In this document: piece after piece, positions 52,977 to 63,568 of the stretch
Layout: the number at the start of each line of letters is the position of its first letter
How positions within the stretch are numbered: the stretch's first letter is position 1
DNA from: Enhygromyxa salina
GTDB taxonomy: Bacteria; Myxococcota_A; Polyangia; Nannocystales; Nannocystaceae
Direction of reading: 5' to 3'
Length of the DNA stretch: 63,568 nt
NCBI RefSeq assembly: GCF_002994615.1
Contig: NZ_PVNK01000171.1
Location: forward strand, 1 to 63,568
Notes under the pieces: generated by a model
Database searches by the model: none
Told to the model about the DNA's origin: nothing
The model's input: only the letters and a program-made list of their open reading frames with translations
Position numbers and translations under genes: made by a program

Positions 52977-54335
52977 TCACCAGCGCGCCGTCAACGACAT
53001 GCCGCCCTGATCGTAGGGGTTGTCAGGGTCGTCCAGATCCCAGCCAACCCCGAAGGTGATCCGCACGTGCGGATCAAAGGCCAGCGAGAAGCGCGTGCTG
53101 AGCCGGTGGTTGGTCGCGGTCAAGAAGGTCGCCAGATCGTTGTCGCCGGGCGCGTAGCGATCGAGCACGAGGTAGCCGAGCTCGATCCCAAACGGCTTCG
53201 TGGGCATCCACAGCGCGCGGACCATGCCGAGCCAGCTCCGATCGCGGGGGATCGAGCCGTACTGCGAGGCGTGCTTCCACAGCTCGGTCAGGCGAAAGCT
53301 CCCGGCGAGCTCGAGCTCGAGGCGGCCGACGAAGCGACCGACGCTATCTTTGTCGAGGTGCGCGAGCATGTAGACCCGCGCCCGCGACTCTCGCTCGGGC
53401 AGGCGGTCGACGAGCTCGCCGAACTCGTCGTGGTCGTCTTGCAAGGTGGTGACCACGGTCGTGCTCGCGCCGAGCCACAGCGGGGCCACGGGCAGCGCCC
53501 ACTCGAGCCAGCCGCCGCCGAGCACCGACCACTGGGTGCGGACCACGTCGGCGCTGTCTTCGTCGGCGTAGTAGAGGCTCGCCCGGGCGGGCAGGACCGC
53601 GCCGAAGAAGGCCTGAGCGCGGAGGCTCGGGAGCAAGAACACCTCGCTCTCGCCCGAGACCCCGATCGAGGGGCTCCGCTGGACGACGCGCAGATCCTGG
53701 ACGACGGCGCGGTTTTGGGCCAGGGCATCGGAAGCGTTGTTGAAGGGATCAAACAGGAACACCCGGGCCTGAATCTGGCCGATGTGGGGCCGCGCCCAAC
53801 CGGCGGCGAACTCGATGTCGAGGTCGGGCTTCTCGAACCGGGCGATCGGACGGATCTCGACGAAGGCCCCGGTCCCGCGGATGTCCGGGAACGCGAAGGC
53901 GAGCTGAACCAGCGAGCTTCGGATCTCGCGCAGCTCGATCCGGTCGTAGCGGATGCCCAGGGCCCCGACGCTACCCATCGGCATCTGCTCCTTGAGCCGG
54001 ACCTGGTTGAAGAACGAGAACTCGTCGTCGGAGTGGATGAACACCCGCGCGCCGCGGGTCCGAAGGTTCCAGTCGCGCTCGAGGTAGAGCGGGTGGGCAG
54101 CGACGGCCTGGGTCAGCTCGTACTCGTGGGTTTGCAGCTCGGGCGCGGGTTGGAGCAGCGGGCCGTGGGGGTCGGGCCGGCCGTTGCGATCCTCGAAGCG
54201 GCGCCAGATGTCGTCCCAGCTCTCGCGCAGATCGAAGCCGTGCTCGATCGGCGGCGGGGAGAAGCGCTTGCCGTCTTCGGGTGCGCCCAAGCCAGGCCCG
54301 AGGGCGAGCGTCAACGACAAGATCGAGCCGAGCAC
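52977..54335 (-). CDS. Outer-membrane beta-barrel-like protein
   Basis: The 452-residue precursor has a signal peptide (SILSLTLALGPGLGA) and, after a Pro-rich start, many alternating beta strands (LEWALPVAPLWLGASTTVVT, RFVGRLELELAGSF, RLSTRFSLAFDPHVRITFGV) and an aromatic C-terminal residue (SLTARW), as expected for an outer-membrane barrel. It contains no Cys and no enzyme motif. I do not recognise a family. It stands alone, followed downstream by the cytochrome operon's end on the opposite strand. Confidence 0.65.
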   Translation of the reverse strand: MLGSILSLTLALGPGLGAPEDGKRFSPPPIEHGFDLRESWDDIWRRFEDRNGRPDPHGPLLQPAPELQTHEYELTQAVAAHPLYLERDWNLRTRGARVFIHSDDEFSFFNQVRLKEQMPMGSVGALGIRYDRIELREIRSSLVQLAFAFPDIRGTGAFVEIRPIARFEKPDLDIEFAAGWARPHIGQIQARVFLFDPFNNASDALAQNRAVVQDLRVVQRSPSIGVSGESEVFLLPSLRAQAFFGAVLPARASLYYADEDSADVVRTQWSVLGGGWLEWALPVAPLWLGASTTVVTTLQDDHDEFGELVDRLPERESRARVYMLAHLDKDSVGRFVGRLELELAGSFRLTELWKHASQYGSIPRDRSWLGMVRALWMPTKPFGIELGYLVLDRYAPGDNDLATFLTATNHRLSTRFSLAFDPHVRITFGVGWDLDDPDNPYDQGGMSLTARW

Positions 54336-54397
54336 GAGGCGATGCTACTCCGAGTCGGCGCCCAACGGAGACCACGAGGCAACCCGCGAACGCCGCG

Positions 54398-54778
54398 TTA
54401 GCTTCGGGCCTGGGCGAGGGCGAGGAGGCGCTCGATCTTGCCCAGCAGCCGCGGGAGCTCGACGGGCTTGGTGTCGTAGTCGTCGCAGCCCGCCTCGATC
54501 GCGGATTGACGGTCGCCGGCCATCGCGTGGGCCGTGAGCGCGAGGATCGGGATCGCTCGGGTCTCGTCGTTGGCCTTGAGCCGGCGCGTGGCCTCCCAGC
54601 CGTCGATCAATGGCAGGCTCATGTCCATCAAGATGATCGAGGGCATGTCACGCTGTGCGATGTCCATGCCGGTCTCCGCGTCCGCCGCGGTCAGGACCTC
54701 GAAGCCGCGTCGACGCAGCCGTCGACTGAGCATGTCGCGGCTGAGCTCGCTGTCTTCGACGATCAGAATCGTGACCAT
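54398..54778 (-). CDS. Single-domain response regulator
   Basis: The 126-residue CheY-like receiver has all key residues: Glu8-Asp9 in LIVEDS, phosphoacceptor Asp52 in ILMDMSLP, Thr82 in LTAHAM and Lys104 in TKPVEL. There is no output domain. It is divergent from a hybrid histidine kinase whose start is 54 bp away, so the kinase is its most likely phosphodonor and the two share a promoter region. Confidence 0.93.
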   Translation of the reverse strand: MVTILIVEDSELSRDMLSRRLRRRGFEVLTAADAETGMDIAQRDMPSIILMDMSLPLIDGWEATRRLKANDETRAIPILALTAHAMAGDRQSAIEAGCDDYDTKPVELPRLLGKIERLLALAQARS

Positions 54779-54831
54779 GAAACCAAGGCAAGATACACCA
54801 GGCGAGCCACGGCCGGGGAGCAGCAGCGCGA

Positions 54832-56868
54832 ATGAGTGAGTCCACGCCCGACGAGCAGCGGATGCGCGAGATGGAGCAGGAGCTGAGTCGCCTCCGCCTG
54901 CTCGTCGACCGCAGCCACGGAACGCTGGTCCTGCATGACATTCGCGGCCGCCTGCTCGAGAGCAACCGCTACGCCCACGAGAACCTCGGCTACACCCGCG
55001 AGGAGTTCCTGAAGCTCGAGATCGGCGACGTCAACCCGACCGTGGGCGCGATCCCCAAGGCGCAGCTCGGCGAGAGCTGGCGAAAGATGCCGCTCAATAG
55101 CTCGGTCAGGGTCGAGACCCGCCACCGCCACAAGGACGGCCACGAGATCCCGATGGAGATGGTGATCGCGCCCTTCATGGAGCAGGGTGAGCGTCTGTTC
55201 GTCGCGGTCGGCCGCAACATCAGTGAGCGCGCGCGGATGGAGGAGCAGCGACGCGAGATGTTCGCGCGCCTCGACGAGCTCGTGGCCACGCGCACGGCCG
55301 CGCTCCAGCGGGAGGTCGCCGAGCACGAGCGAACCGAGCGCGAGCTGAGCAAGGCCATGGAGGCGGCCGAGGCCGCGAGCTTGGCCAAGAGCCAGTTCCT
55401 CGCCAGCATGAGCCACGAGCTGCGGACCCCGCTCAACGCGGTCATCGGCTACTCCGAGATGTTGATCGAAGACGCCGAAGACGGCGGCGACGCGAGCCTC
55501 ATCCCCGATCTCGAGCGCATCCGCGGGGCCGGAAAGCACCTGCTCGGGGTCATCAACGACATCCTCGATCTGTCGAAGGTCGAGGCCGGCAAGATCGAGC
55601 TCTACATCGAGCCGATCTCGCTCGACGAGCTGATCGCCGAGGTCATGGCCACGATCAAGCCGCTCGCGCGGGCCAACGACAACGCGCTGAGCCTGTCGGT
55701 CGAGACCACCGTCAAGACGATCACGACCGACGTCACGCGCCTGCGTCAGGTCCTGTTCAACCTGCTCAGCAACGCGTGCAAGTTCACCGACAGCGGCCGC
55801 GTCGAGCTGCGCGTGCGCGAGCTCGATGTCGAGGGCGAGGCCTGGATCCGCTACGAGATCGAGGACACGGGGGTCGGGATCGACGCCGAGCAGCTGCCCA
55901 AGCTGTTCAAGCCCTTCACCCAGGCCGACGCCTCGACCTCGCGGCGCTTCGGCGGGACCGGCCTCGGGCTGTCGATCAGCGATCAGTTCGCCAAGATGCT
56001 CGGGGGTGGGATCGATGTTCGGAGCGAGCGCGAGGTCGGCTCGACCTTCAGCTTGTGGCTGCCCGCGGTCCATCCCGTCGCGCCGACCTCGACCGGCGCG
56101 GCGGTGTTCGAGCCGGCGCCGCGCGAGCAGCTCGGGACCGTGCTGATCGTCGACGACGAGGCCGAGTCGCGGGCGCTGCTCCGGCGCTTGCTGGAGAACG
56201 AGGGCTACGCGGTCTTGAGCGCCCCGAGCGGCGCGCGGGCGCTCGAGCTCGCCGCCGAGCACGAGCCCGACGCGATCACGCTCGACGTCATGATGCCGGG
56301 CATGGACGGCTGGGCCGTGCTCTCGCGCCTCAAGCAGATCCCGGCGCTCGCCGACACGCCGGTCGTGCTGGTCTCGATGGTCCCCGACGCGGGCATGGGC
56401 TACGCGCTCGGAGCCGCCGACGTGCTCAGCAAGCCGGTCGCGCGCGAGCGCCTGCTGAGCGTGCTGTCGCGCTATCGCCTCGGGCCGGGGTCCAACCATG
56501 TCCTGGTCGTCGATGACGACGCCGACGCCCGCGAGCTCCTGTGTCGCGCCGTGCTCGAGGCGGGCTGGCACGTCCAGGAGGCCCAAAACGGGCTGATCGC
56601 GCTCGCGGCCATGCGCGCGCACAAGCCGAGGCTGGTGCTCCTGGATCTGATGATGCCGCAGATCGACGGCTTCGAGGTCCTCGAGCAGCTCCGCGCCGAT
56701 CCTGCGCTGCGCGCGGTGCCGGTCGTGATCGTCACGGCCAAGATGCTGAGCGAGTCCGAGCGGCGCCTGCTCTCGCTCAAGGCCGCCTCGGTCTTGGCCA
56801 AGGGCTCGTACTCGCGCACGGACCTCGTCGAGCACCTCCGCGAGCTGGTCAGCCGCAAGTTGGGGTGA
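54832..56868 (+). CDS. Hybrid sensor histidine kinase (PAS, HisKA, HATPase, two receivers)
   Basis: The 678-residue cytoplasmic protein starts with a short coiled coil and a PAS domain (about 20-140). A second coiled coil leads to HisKA with the phosphoryl His in SMSHELRTPLNAVIGYSE (about residue 195). The ATPase boxes are FNLLSNACKFTD (N), DTGVGIDAEQLPKLF (G1) and GGTGLGLSIS (G2). Two receivers follow: LIVDDEAESRALL with LDVMMPGMDGW, and LVVDDDADARELL with LDLMMPQIDGF. The second receiver seems to lack the usual Lys-Pro (reads SVLAKGSYS). No membrane helix is present, so it senses a cytoplasmic signal. It is divergent from the single receiver gene and abuts the convergent lipase gene. Confidence 0.93.
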   Translation: MSESTPDEQRMREMEQELSRLRLLVDRSHGTLVLHDIRGRLLESNRYAHENLGYTREEFLKLEIGDVNPTVGAIPKAQLGESWRKMPLNSSVRVETRHRHKDGHEIPMEMVIAPFMEQGERLFVAVGRNISERARMEEQRREMFARLDELVATRTAALQREVAEHERTERELSKAMEAAEAASLAKSQFLASMSHELRTPLNAVIGYSEMLIEDAEDGGDASLIPDLERIRGAGKHLLGVINDILDLSKVEAGKIELYIEPISLDELIAEVMATIKPLARANDNALSLSVETTVKTITTDVTRLRQVLFNLLSNACKFTDSGRVELRVRELDVEGEAWIRYEIEDTGVGIDAEQLPKLFKPFTQADASTSRRFGGTGLGLSISDQFAKMLGGGIDVRSEREVGSTFSLWLPAVHPVAPTSTGAAVFEPAPREQLGTVLIVDDEAESRALLRRLLENEGYAVLSAPSGARALELAAEHEPDAITLDVMMPGMDGWAVLSRLKQIPALADTPVVLVSMVPDAGMGYALGAADVLSKPVARERLLSVLSRYRLGPGSNHVLVVDDDADARELLCRAVLEAGWHVQEAQNGLIALAAMRAHKPRLVLLDLMMPQIDGFEVLEQLRADPALRAVPVVIVTAKMLSESERRLLSLKAASVLAKGSYSRTDLVEHLRELVSRKLG

Positions 56869-58251
56869 TCAGAATTGCTCGTCGCGCAGCATGCGGGCGT
56901 TGTCGCGGAAGAACTGGAGGTGGTCGAAATTGAGCCCGGTCAGCCCGGCGATCTGACCGATCTCGTCGATGTGGTCGGCGGGGACCAGGCCCAAATACTC
57001 GCCCCAGACCGCGCTCGACTCGGGCACGAGGCCGTCGTTGGGCCCGGCGATGCCGAAGAGGATCTCGTAGCTGAACAGCAGCAGGGGATCGACGGCGTCC
57101 TGGCAGCCGATCGCCGCGACGCAGGTCCGGCCCATCCAGCTGTAGTAGTGGACGCGCGGGTCGTCGGTGTAGATCACGTTGAACTCGTGCTGCATGTAGG
57201 TCTCGCTCAGGGTGTAGAGCGAGGCCTCGACGTCGGACTGCTGGTTTTGGGTGGCGCCGAGGAAGTTGAGCAGGAAGACCAGGACCTGCTCGCTGGGGCC
57301 GGGGAACAGGCCGAGGGCGACGTCGGTGAAGGGCGTGCCGTAGTGCGGGGTCCCGAGGGTGATCAGCGCGCCGACGCGATCGCCGTAGCCGCCGCCGGCC
57401 TCGGACGCGACGTAGCGCGAGTCGATGCCGCCCTGGCTGTGGCCGAAGAGGTTGACCTTGCGCGCGCGCTGGTTTTGGAGGGTCGCGCCGACGAAGTCGG
57501 CGAGCTGCTCGCCGCGGACGTCGACCGAGTTGTAGGGATCGAGCACGGCGATCACGACCGGGTAGCCGAGGTCCTCGAGATCGCTTTGGACGTTGTAGAA
57601 GTAGGTCAGCGGGCCGATGTTCTCGAACCCGGTCCAGCCGTGGACCATGACCGTGGGGAAGCGGGTGGTCTCGAGCTGGCACTGGTTGGTGCAGTTGACC
57701 TGGATGTCGTAGTCGAGCTCGTGGAGCGGATCGTCGCCGGGGTTGGTCGGGCGCACGAGCACGGCGAACTCGCCCGATCGCGGCGACACGAGCTCGACGG
57801 CGCCAGCGGGGGAGAGCGAGGCGGCGCTGAGGGTCTCGACAAAGCTCGGCTCGTCGGGGTAGCTGATCGCGAGATCGACGGCCTCGCTCGCCTCGATCGC
57901 GACCGTGAGCTCGCTGCCAGCGGCGGCCGACACCCACCACACGTGGTAGTTGCAGGCACTGAGCTCGACGGCCTCGCGGCTGTCGCCGGGGCCGAGGTAT
58001 TCGCGCTCGACCAGCGTGGGGGCGTTGGGGTCGCAGGCGGGCTCGCCGGTCTCGCCGGTGGCCTCGCCGCCGGTCTCCGTCTCGGGCGCGGTGCTGCCCT
58101 CGGTCCCGCTCTCGCCGGTCTCTGCCTGGCCCTCGTCGGCCTCGGTCTCACCCGTCTCGCGGCCTGTGGTCGCGTTGGGGGGGGCAGCGCCGCATCCGAG
58201 CGCGGACAGCAGCAGCGACACCCCGAGATAGCGAGAGCAGGTCCAGGTCAT
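56869..58251 (-). CDS. Lipase-type alpha/beta hydrolase lipoprotein
   Basis: The 460-residue precursor has a lipobox (LLLSALGCGA), a Glu/Gly/Thr-rich linker (residues 25-75), a beta domain (about 80-180) and an alpha/beta hydrolase. The hydrolase has oxyanion motif VMVHGWTGFENIG, nucleophile elbow NLFGHSQGGIDSRYV and a likely catalytic Asp/His in ADHIDEIGQ. The pattern fits triacylglycerol lipases of the LipA/EstA group. It would act on external lipids, for example of prey. The stop codon directly touches the stop of the convergent histidine kinase (TGA|TCA at 56866-56871), leaving no room for a terminator. A 70-bp divergent gap precedes it. Confidence 0.88.
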   Translation of the reverse strand: MTWTCSRYLGVSLLLSALGCGAAPPNATTGRETGETEADEGQAETGESGTEGSTAPETETGGEATGETGEPACDPNAPTLVEREYLGPGDSREAVELSACNYHVWWVSAAAGSELTVAIEASEAVDLAISYPDEPSFVETLSAASLSPAGAVELVSPRSGEFAVLVRPTNPGDDPLHELDYDIQVNCTNQCQLETTRFPTVMVHGWTGFENIGPLTYFYNVQSDLEDLGYPVVIAVLDPYNSVDVRGEQLADFVGATLQNQRARKVNLFGHSQGGIDSRYVASEAGGGYGDRVGALITLGTPHYGTPFTDVALGLFPGPSEQVLVFLLNFLGATQNQQSDVEASLYTLSETYMQHEFNVIYTDDPRVHYYSWMGRTCVAAIGCQDAVDPLLLFSYEILFGIAGPNDGLVPESSAVWGEYLGLVPADHIDEIGQIAGLTGLNFDHLQFFRDNARMLRDEQF

Positions 58252-58321
58252 GGCTGCGCATTATAGCGAGTCGTGGGCGCGCTGGCGCGAAGATCGCCTC
58301 ACAGGTAGATTGGGTCTAGCG

Positions 58322-59419
<1,098 letters not shown>

Positions 59420-59514
59420 GCGCGGTGGCGTGGCTCGCTCGGGCCGCCGGCAGCGACGGCGCTCGGGTTCCCATGCGTGCGCTGCCATGCAAGCTTGTCG
59501 GTAGAGGATCACTC

Positions 59515-60039
59515 ATGACGCACCAGATCCGCGTGTTCACCTTCAAAGAGGGGCTGCTGTCCCGCATCGCTCACGATCTGCGCCTCCACGTCGAGCGCTT
59601 CTCGATCGAGGGCGAGGACGGGCGAGTGGTCGCCGAGCTCGAGCCCGGGTCGATCGTCGTCGACGGGGTGATGGACGGGGCGCGCTTCGATCCGAGCGGG
59701 CTCGGGGCCAGTGACCGAGCGAAGGTCGGCGAGACGATGCGGACCAAGGTGCTCGAGACTCGGCGCCACCCAAAGATCACGTTTCGCGGCGCGGTGACCG
59801 AGCGCGAGGCAGAGCGCGTCGAGGTTGAGGGTGAGCTCGAGCTGCACGGGGTGCGCAGGCCGCTGTCGTTCACGGCCGAGCGGGCCGGGGACCGGGGGGG
59901 AGAGCGCGTGACGGCGCGGGTCACCCTCCGGCCGACGGATCATGGGATCAAGCCCTACAAGGCGCTGGCCGGGGCGATACGTCTGCAGGATCGGGTGGTC
60001 GTCGAGCTCGACCTCGACGCCGCGGCGCTCGGGCTGTAG
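59515..60039 (+). CDS. YceI-like protein
   Basis: The 174-residue protein resembles the YceI lipocalin-like fold, which binds isoprenoid-type lipids: FTFKEGLLSRIAHDLRLHVE, ETMRTKVLETRRHPKITFRG, LELHGVRRPLSFTAE and VTLRPTDHGIKPYKALAGAI. The pattern R-HP-I-F and the L-HG-R strand are typical. No signal peptide is present from ATG 59515, so it appears cytoplasmic, unlike most YceI proteins. The ATG follows GTAGAGGATC. It converges on the radical SAM gene with a 9-bp gap. Confidence 0.85.
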   Translation: MTHQIRVFTFKEGLLSRIAHDLRLHVERFSIEGEDGRVVAELEPGSIVVDGVMDGARFDPSGLGASDRAKVGETMRTKVLETRRHPKITFRGAVTEREAERVEVEGELELHGVRRPLSFTAERAGDRGGERVTARVTLRPTDHGIKPYKALAGAIRLQDRVVVELDLDAAALGL

Positions 60040-60048
60040 AGCCCGGGC

Positions 60049-62175
<2,127 letters not shown>

Positions 62176-62228
62176 GAGCGGTTCGGGCGCGTAAAGCCGC
62201 GGATCGTCGTATTGTGCGGGCCGCGAGC

Positions 62229-63452
62229 ATGGGCGAGGCTAACGACGACGTGCCGAGCGCAGAGGTGATCGCGGCGACCATGCATCTGAAGTCGGGCGCG
62301 GACGACGGCGTGGGTCGCATGCGGGTCGACCGCCAGCTCAGCCACATGTGGGCGGACGATCCTGACGAGCCCGAGCAGCCGCAGCTCGCGCTCGGCGAGA
62401 TCGTCGACGAGCGCTACCGGATCGAGTCGCTGCTCGGCGCCGGGGGCATGGGCACGGTCTACAAGGCCACGCAGCTCGACACGGGCGCGACCGTGGCGCT
62501 CAAGCTGATGCTGCCCAAGCTCGCCGCGGAGCTCTCGGCTCGGCGACGCTTCGAGCGCGAGGCCCAGGCGATCTTGCGCATGGATCACGAGAACTGCGTG
62601 AAGATCCTCGACTACGGCGAGCGGCCTCCGCACACGCCCTATCTGGTCATGGAGTTCCTCGACGGCGCGGTCCTGCGTTCGGTCATGGACGCGGACGAGC
62701 CCCTGACCAGCGCGCGGGCGCTGGAGATCCTGCGCGGCGTGCTGCGGGGTCTGGGCCACGCGCACGCGCGCGGAGTCATCCACCGCGACATCAAGCCCGA
62801 GAACGTGTTCATGGTCGATCAGCCCGACGGCCCGGCCGTACCCAAGCTCCTCGATCTCGGCCTCGCCAAGCTGGTGTCGACCGACGACACCAGCACGCCC
62901 TACAAGCTCACGATGCGCGGGGCGGTGTTCGGGACGCCAGCCTACATGGCGCCCGAGCAGGCGCTGGGCGAGGAGGTCGACGGCCGCGCCGATCTCTACG
63001 CGGCGACCGTGATGCTCTACGAGATGCTCACGGGCCGGCGGCCGTTCTACTCCCACGATGCGCCCGCGCTGCTGATCATGCACACGCGCAGGCCGCCGCC
63101 CTCGCTGGCCGATCACGCGTCCTTCCTGGCCGACTACGAGGGCCTGCAGGAGCTGGTCTCCCAAGGTCTCGCCAAGCGCCCGATGCTGCGCTTCGCCGAC
63201 GCCGAGGCCTACATCGAAGCGCTCGAGCCGGTCCTCGCCGCGCTCGAGAAGGTGCCGACGGGCGGGGGCCTTCCGGGGCCCTGCGAGGGCGGCGACGCGG
63301 GAGCCGAGGCCGAGGCCGAGGCCGAGGCCGACTCGCCGACCACGCTCCCGGGTGTGCGCCCGCGCCCGCCGAGCTCCCTGCGTGGGCCCTTGATCGTGGC
63401 CTTGCTGCTCGGGCTCGGCCTGGTGCTCGGGTGGTGGCTGGCGGGCTGCTAG
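62229..63452 (+). CDS. Ser/Thr protein kinase with C-terminal membrane anchor
   Basis: The 407-residue kinase has the eukaryote-like catalytic domain (about 55-330): glycine loop LLGAGGMGTVYKATQ, Lys in VALKLM, catalytic VIHRDIKPENVFM, metal motif LLDLGLAKL (DLG instead of DFG) and activation segment GTPAYMAPEQAL. After an Ala/Glu repeat linker a single helix (PLIVALLLGLGLVLGWWLAG) anchors it to the membrane, leaving no extracellular domain. The last codons and the TAG stop (…LAGC) coincide with the CTAG end of the palindromic element, so the C-terminus may have been trimmed by that insertion. Confidence 0.92.
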   Translation: MGEANDDVPSAEVIAATMHLKSGADDGVGRMRVDRQLSHMWADDPDEPEQPQLALGEIVDERYRIESLLGAGGMGTVYKATQLDTGATVALKLMLPKLAAELSARRRFEREAQAILRMDHENCVKILDYGERPPHTPYLVMEFLDGAVLRSVMDADEPLTSARALEILRGVLRGLGHAHARGVIHRDIKPENVFMVDQPDGPAVPKLLDLGLAKLVSTDDTSTPYKLTMRGAVFGTPAYMAPEQALGEEVDGRADLYAATVMLYEMLTGRRPFYSHDAPALLIMHTRRPPPSLADHASFLADYEGLQELVSQGLAKRPMLRFADAEAYIEALEPVLAALEKVPTGGGLPGPCEGGDAGAEAEAEAEADSPTTLPGVRPRPPSSLRGPLIVALLLGLGLVLGWWLAGC

Positions 63453-63568
63453 CAGCCCGGGGTGCAATGCCTCGCGCCGCCTCGCTTGGCCTTTTCGCCG
63501 AGGGCTTTGTCGCCAAAACTTGCAGTACGCCCGGTACAGCGGCGTTTTGGCTTCGCGCCCTCGGCGAA
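63449..63568 (+). repeat. Palindromic element, left part (cut by window end)
   Basis: The first 120 bases of the 166-bp element in the same orientation as the other copies. The CTAG at 63449-63452 gives the TAG stop of the kinase gene. The last 74 bases (63495-63568) are identical to window bases 1-74. Joining them would complete one 166-bp element, so the window was most likely ended by this repeat in an assembly. Confidence 0.88.

Overview
The window is very GC-rich DNA with mostly short intergenic gaps. It most resembles a myxobacterium of the Nannocystis/Plesiocystis/Enhygromyxa group (Myxococcota). The reasons are two secreted proteins with MYXO-CTERM-like tails, several lipoproteins that carry a Gly-Asp repeat linker just after the lipidated Cys, a Cys-rich plus fibrinogen-like lipoprotein, and a clear homologue of the plant sterol enzyme cycloeucalenol cycloisomerase, an enzyme expected mainly in sterol-making bacteria of this group. 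The assignment is inference from gene content; there is no rRNA in the window.

Layout. 1-20.5 kb is mostly ordinary chromosome: flavodoxin, a phospholipase D-family protein, a PAAR-like (DUF4150) type VI secretion protein with a coupled partner, an ATP-dependent DNA ligase, the sterol isomerase, secreted proteins, pirin and LysR genes, a speE-speB polyamine operon and glnS. 20.5-24 kb holds a palindromic repeat, a subtilisin-like lipoprotein and a NeuB-SAF-GNAT fusion. 24.0-31.3 kb is a minus-strand polymorphic-toxin locus. Read 5' to 3' it is a DUF2169 adaptor, a thiolase-like protein without its catalytic Cys, a DUF4150-HNH nuclease effector and its presumed immunity gene, followed by two further copies of the immunity gene, each preceded by an effector copy with the same 601-bp out-of-frame deletion, and finally a displaced nuclease tip. 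31.3-38.6 kb is a scrambled accessory island: a chimeric gene fragment, a DUF3800 gene, a two-helix membrane protein with a possible nuclease domain, a frameshifted HEPN-like gene, broken regulators, a possible IS66-type remnant and another DUF4150 gene.

38.7-42.2 kb has two Gly-Asp-linker lipoproteins and an encapsulated-ferritin-like gene without an encapsulin. 42.6-43.2 kb is a minus-strand array of seven tightly packed tRNA genes (Ser, Ser, Gly, Gly, Ala, Trp-like, Cys), several of them non-canonical, behind a good sigma-70-like promoter. 43.8-63.5 kb is housekeeping and envelope material: a von Willebrand A lipoprotein, an active/inactive M16 peptidase pair, a serine hydrolase, a Rieske plus cytochrome b-diheme-c operon, an outer-membrane protein, a response regulator facing a hybrid histidine kinase, a lipase, a fibrinogen-like lipoprotein, YceI, a YgiQ-type radical SAM enzyme and a Ser/Thr kinase.

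A 166-bp inverted-repeat element beginning and ending in CTAG occurs at both window ends and twice inside. It directly supplies the TAG stop codon of three genes, and a 15-bp palindrome at a fourth looks like its footprint. The first and last 74 bases of the window are identical, so the window probably stops where an assembly broke at this repeat. The strongest leads are the toxin/immunity array with its conserved dead spacers, the palindromic element that doubles as stop codon and terminator, the tRNA array, and the defence-like island.
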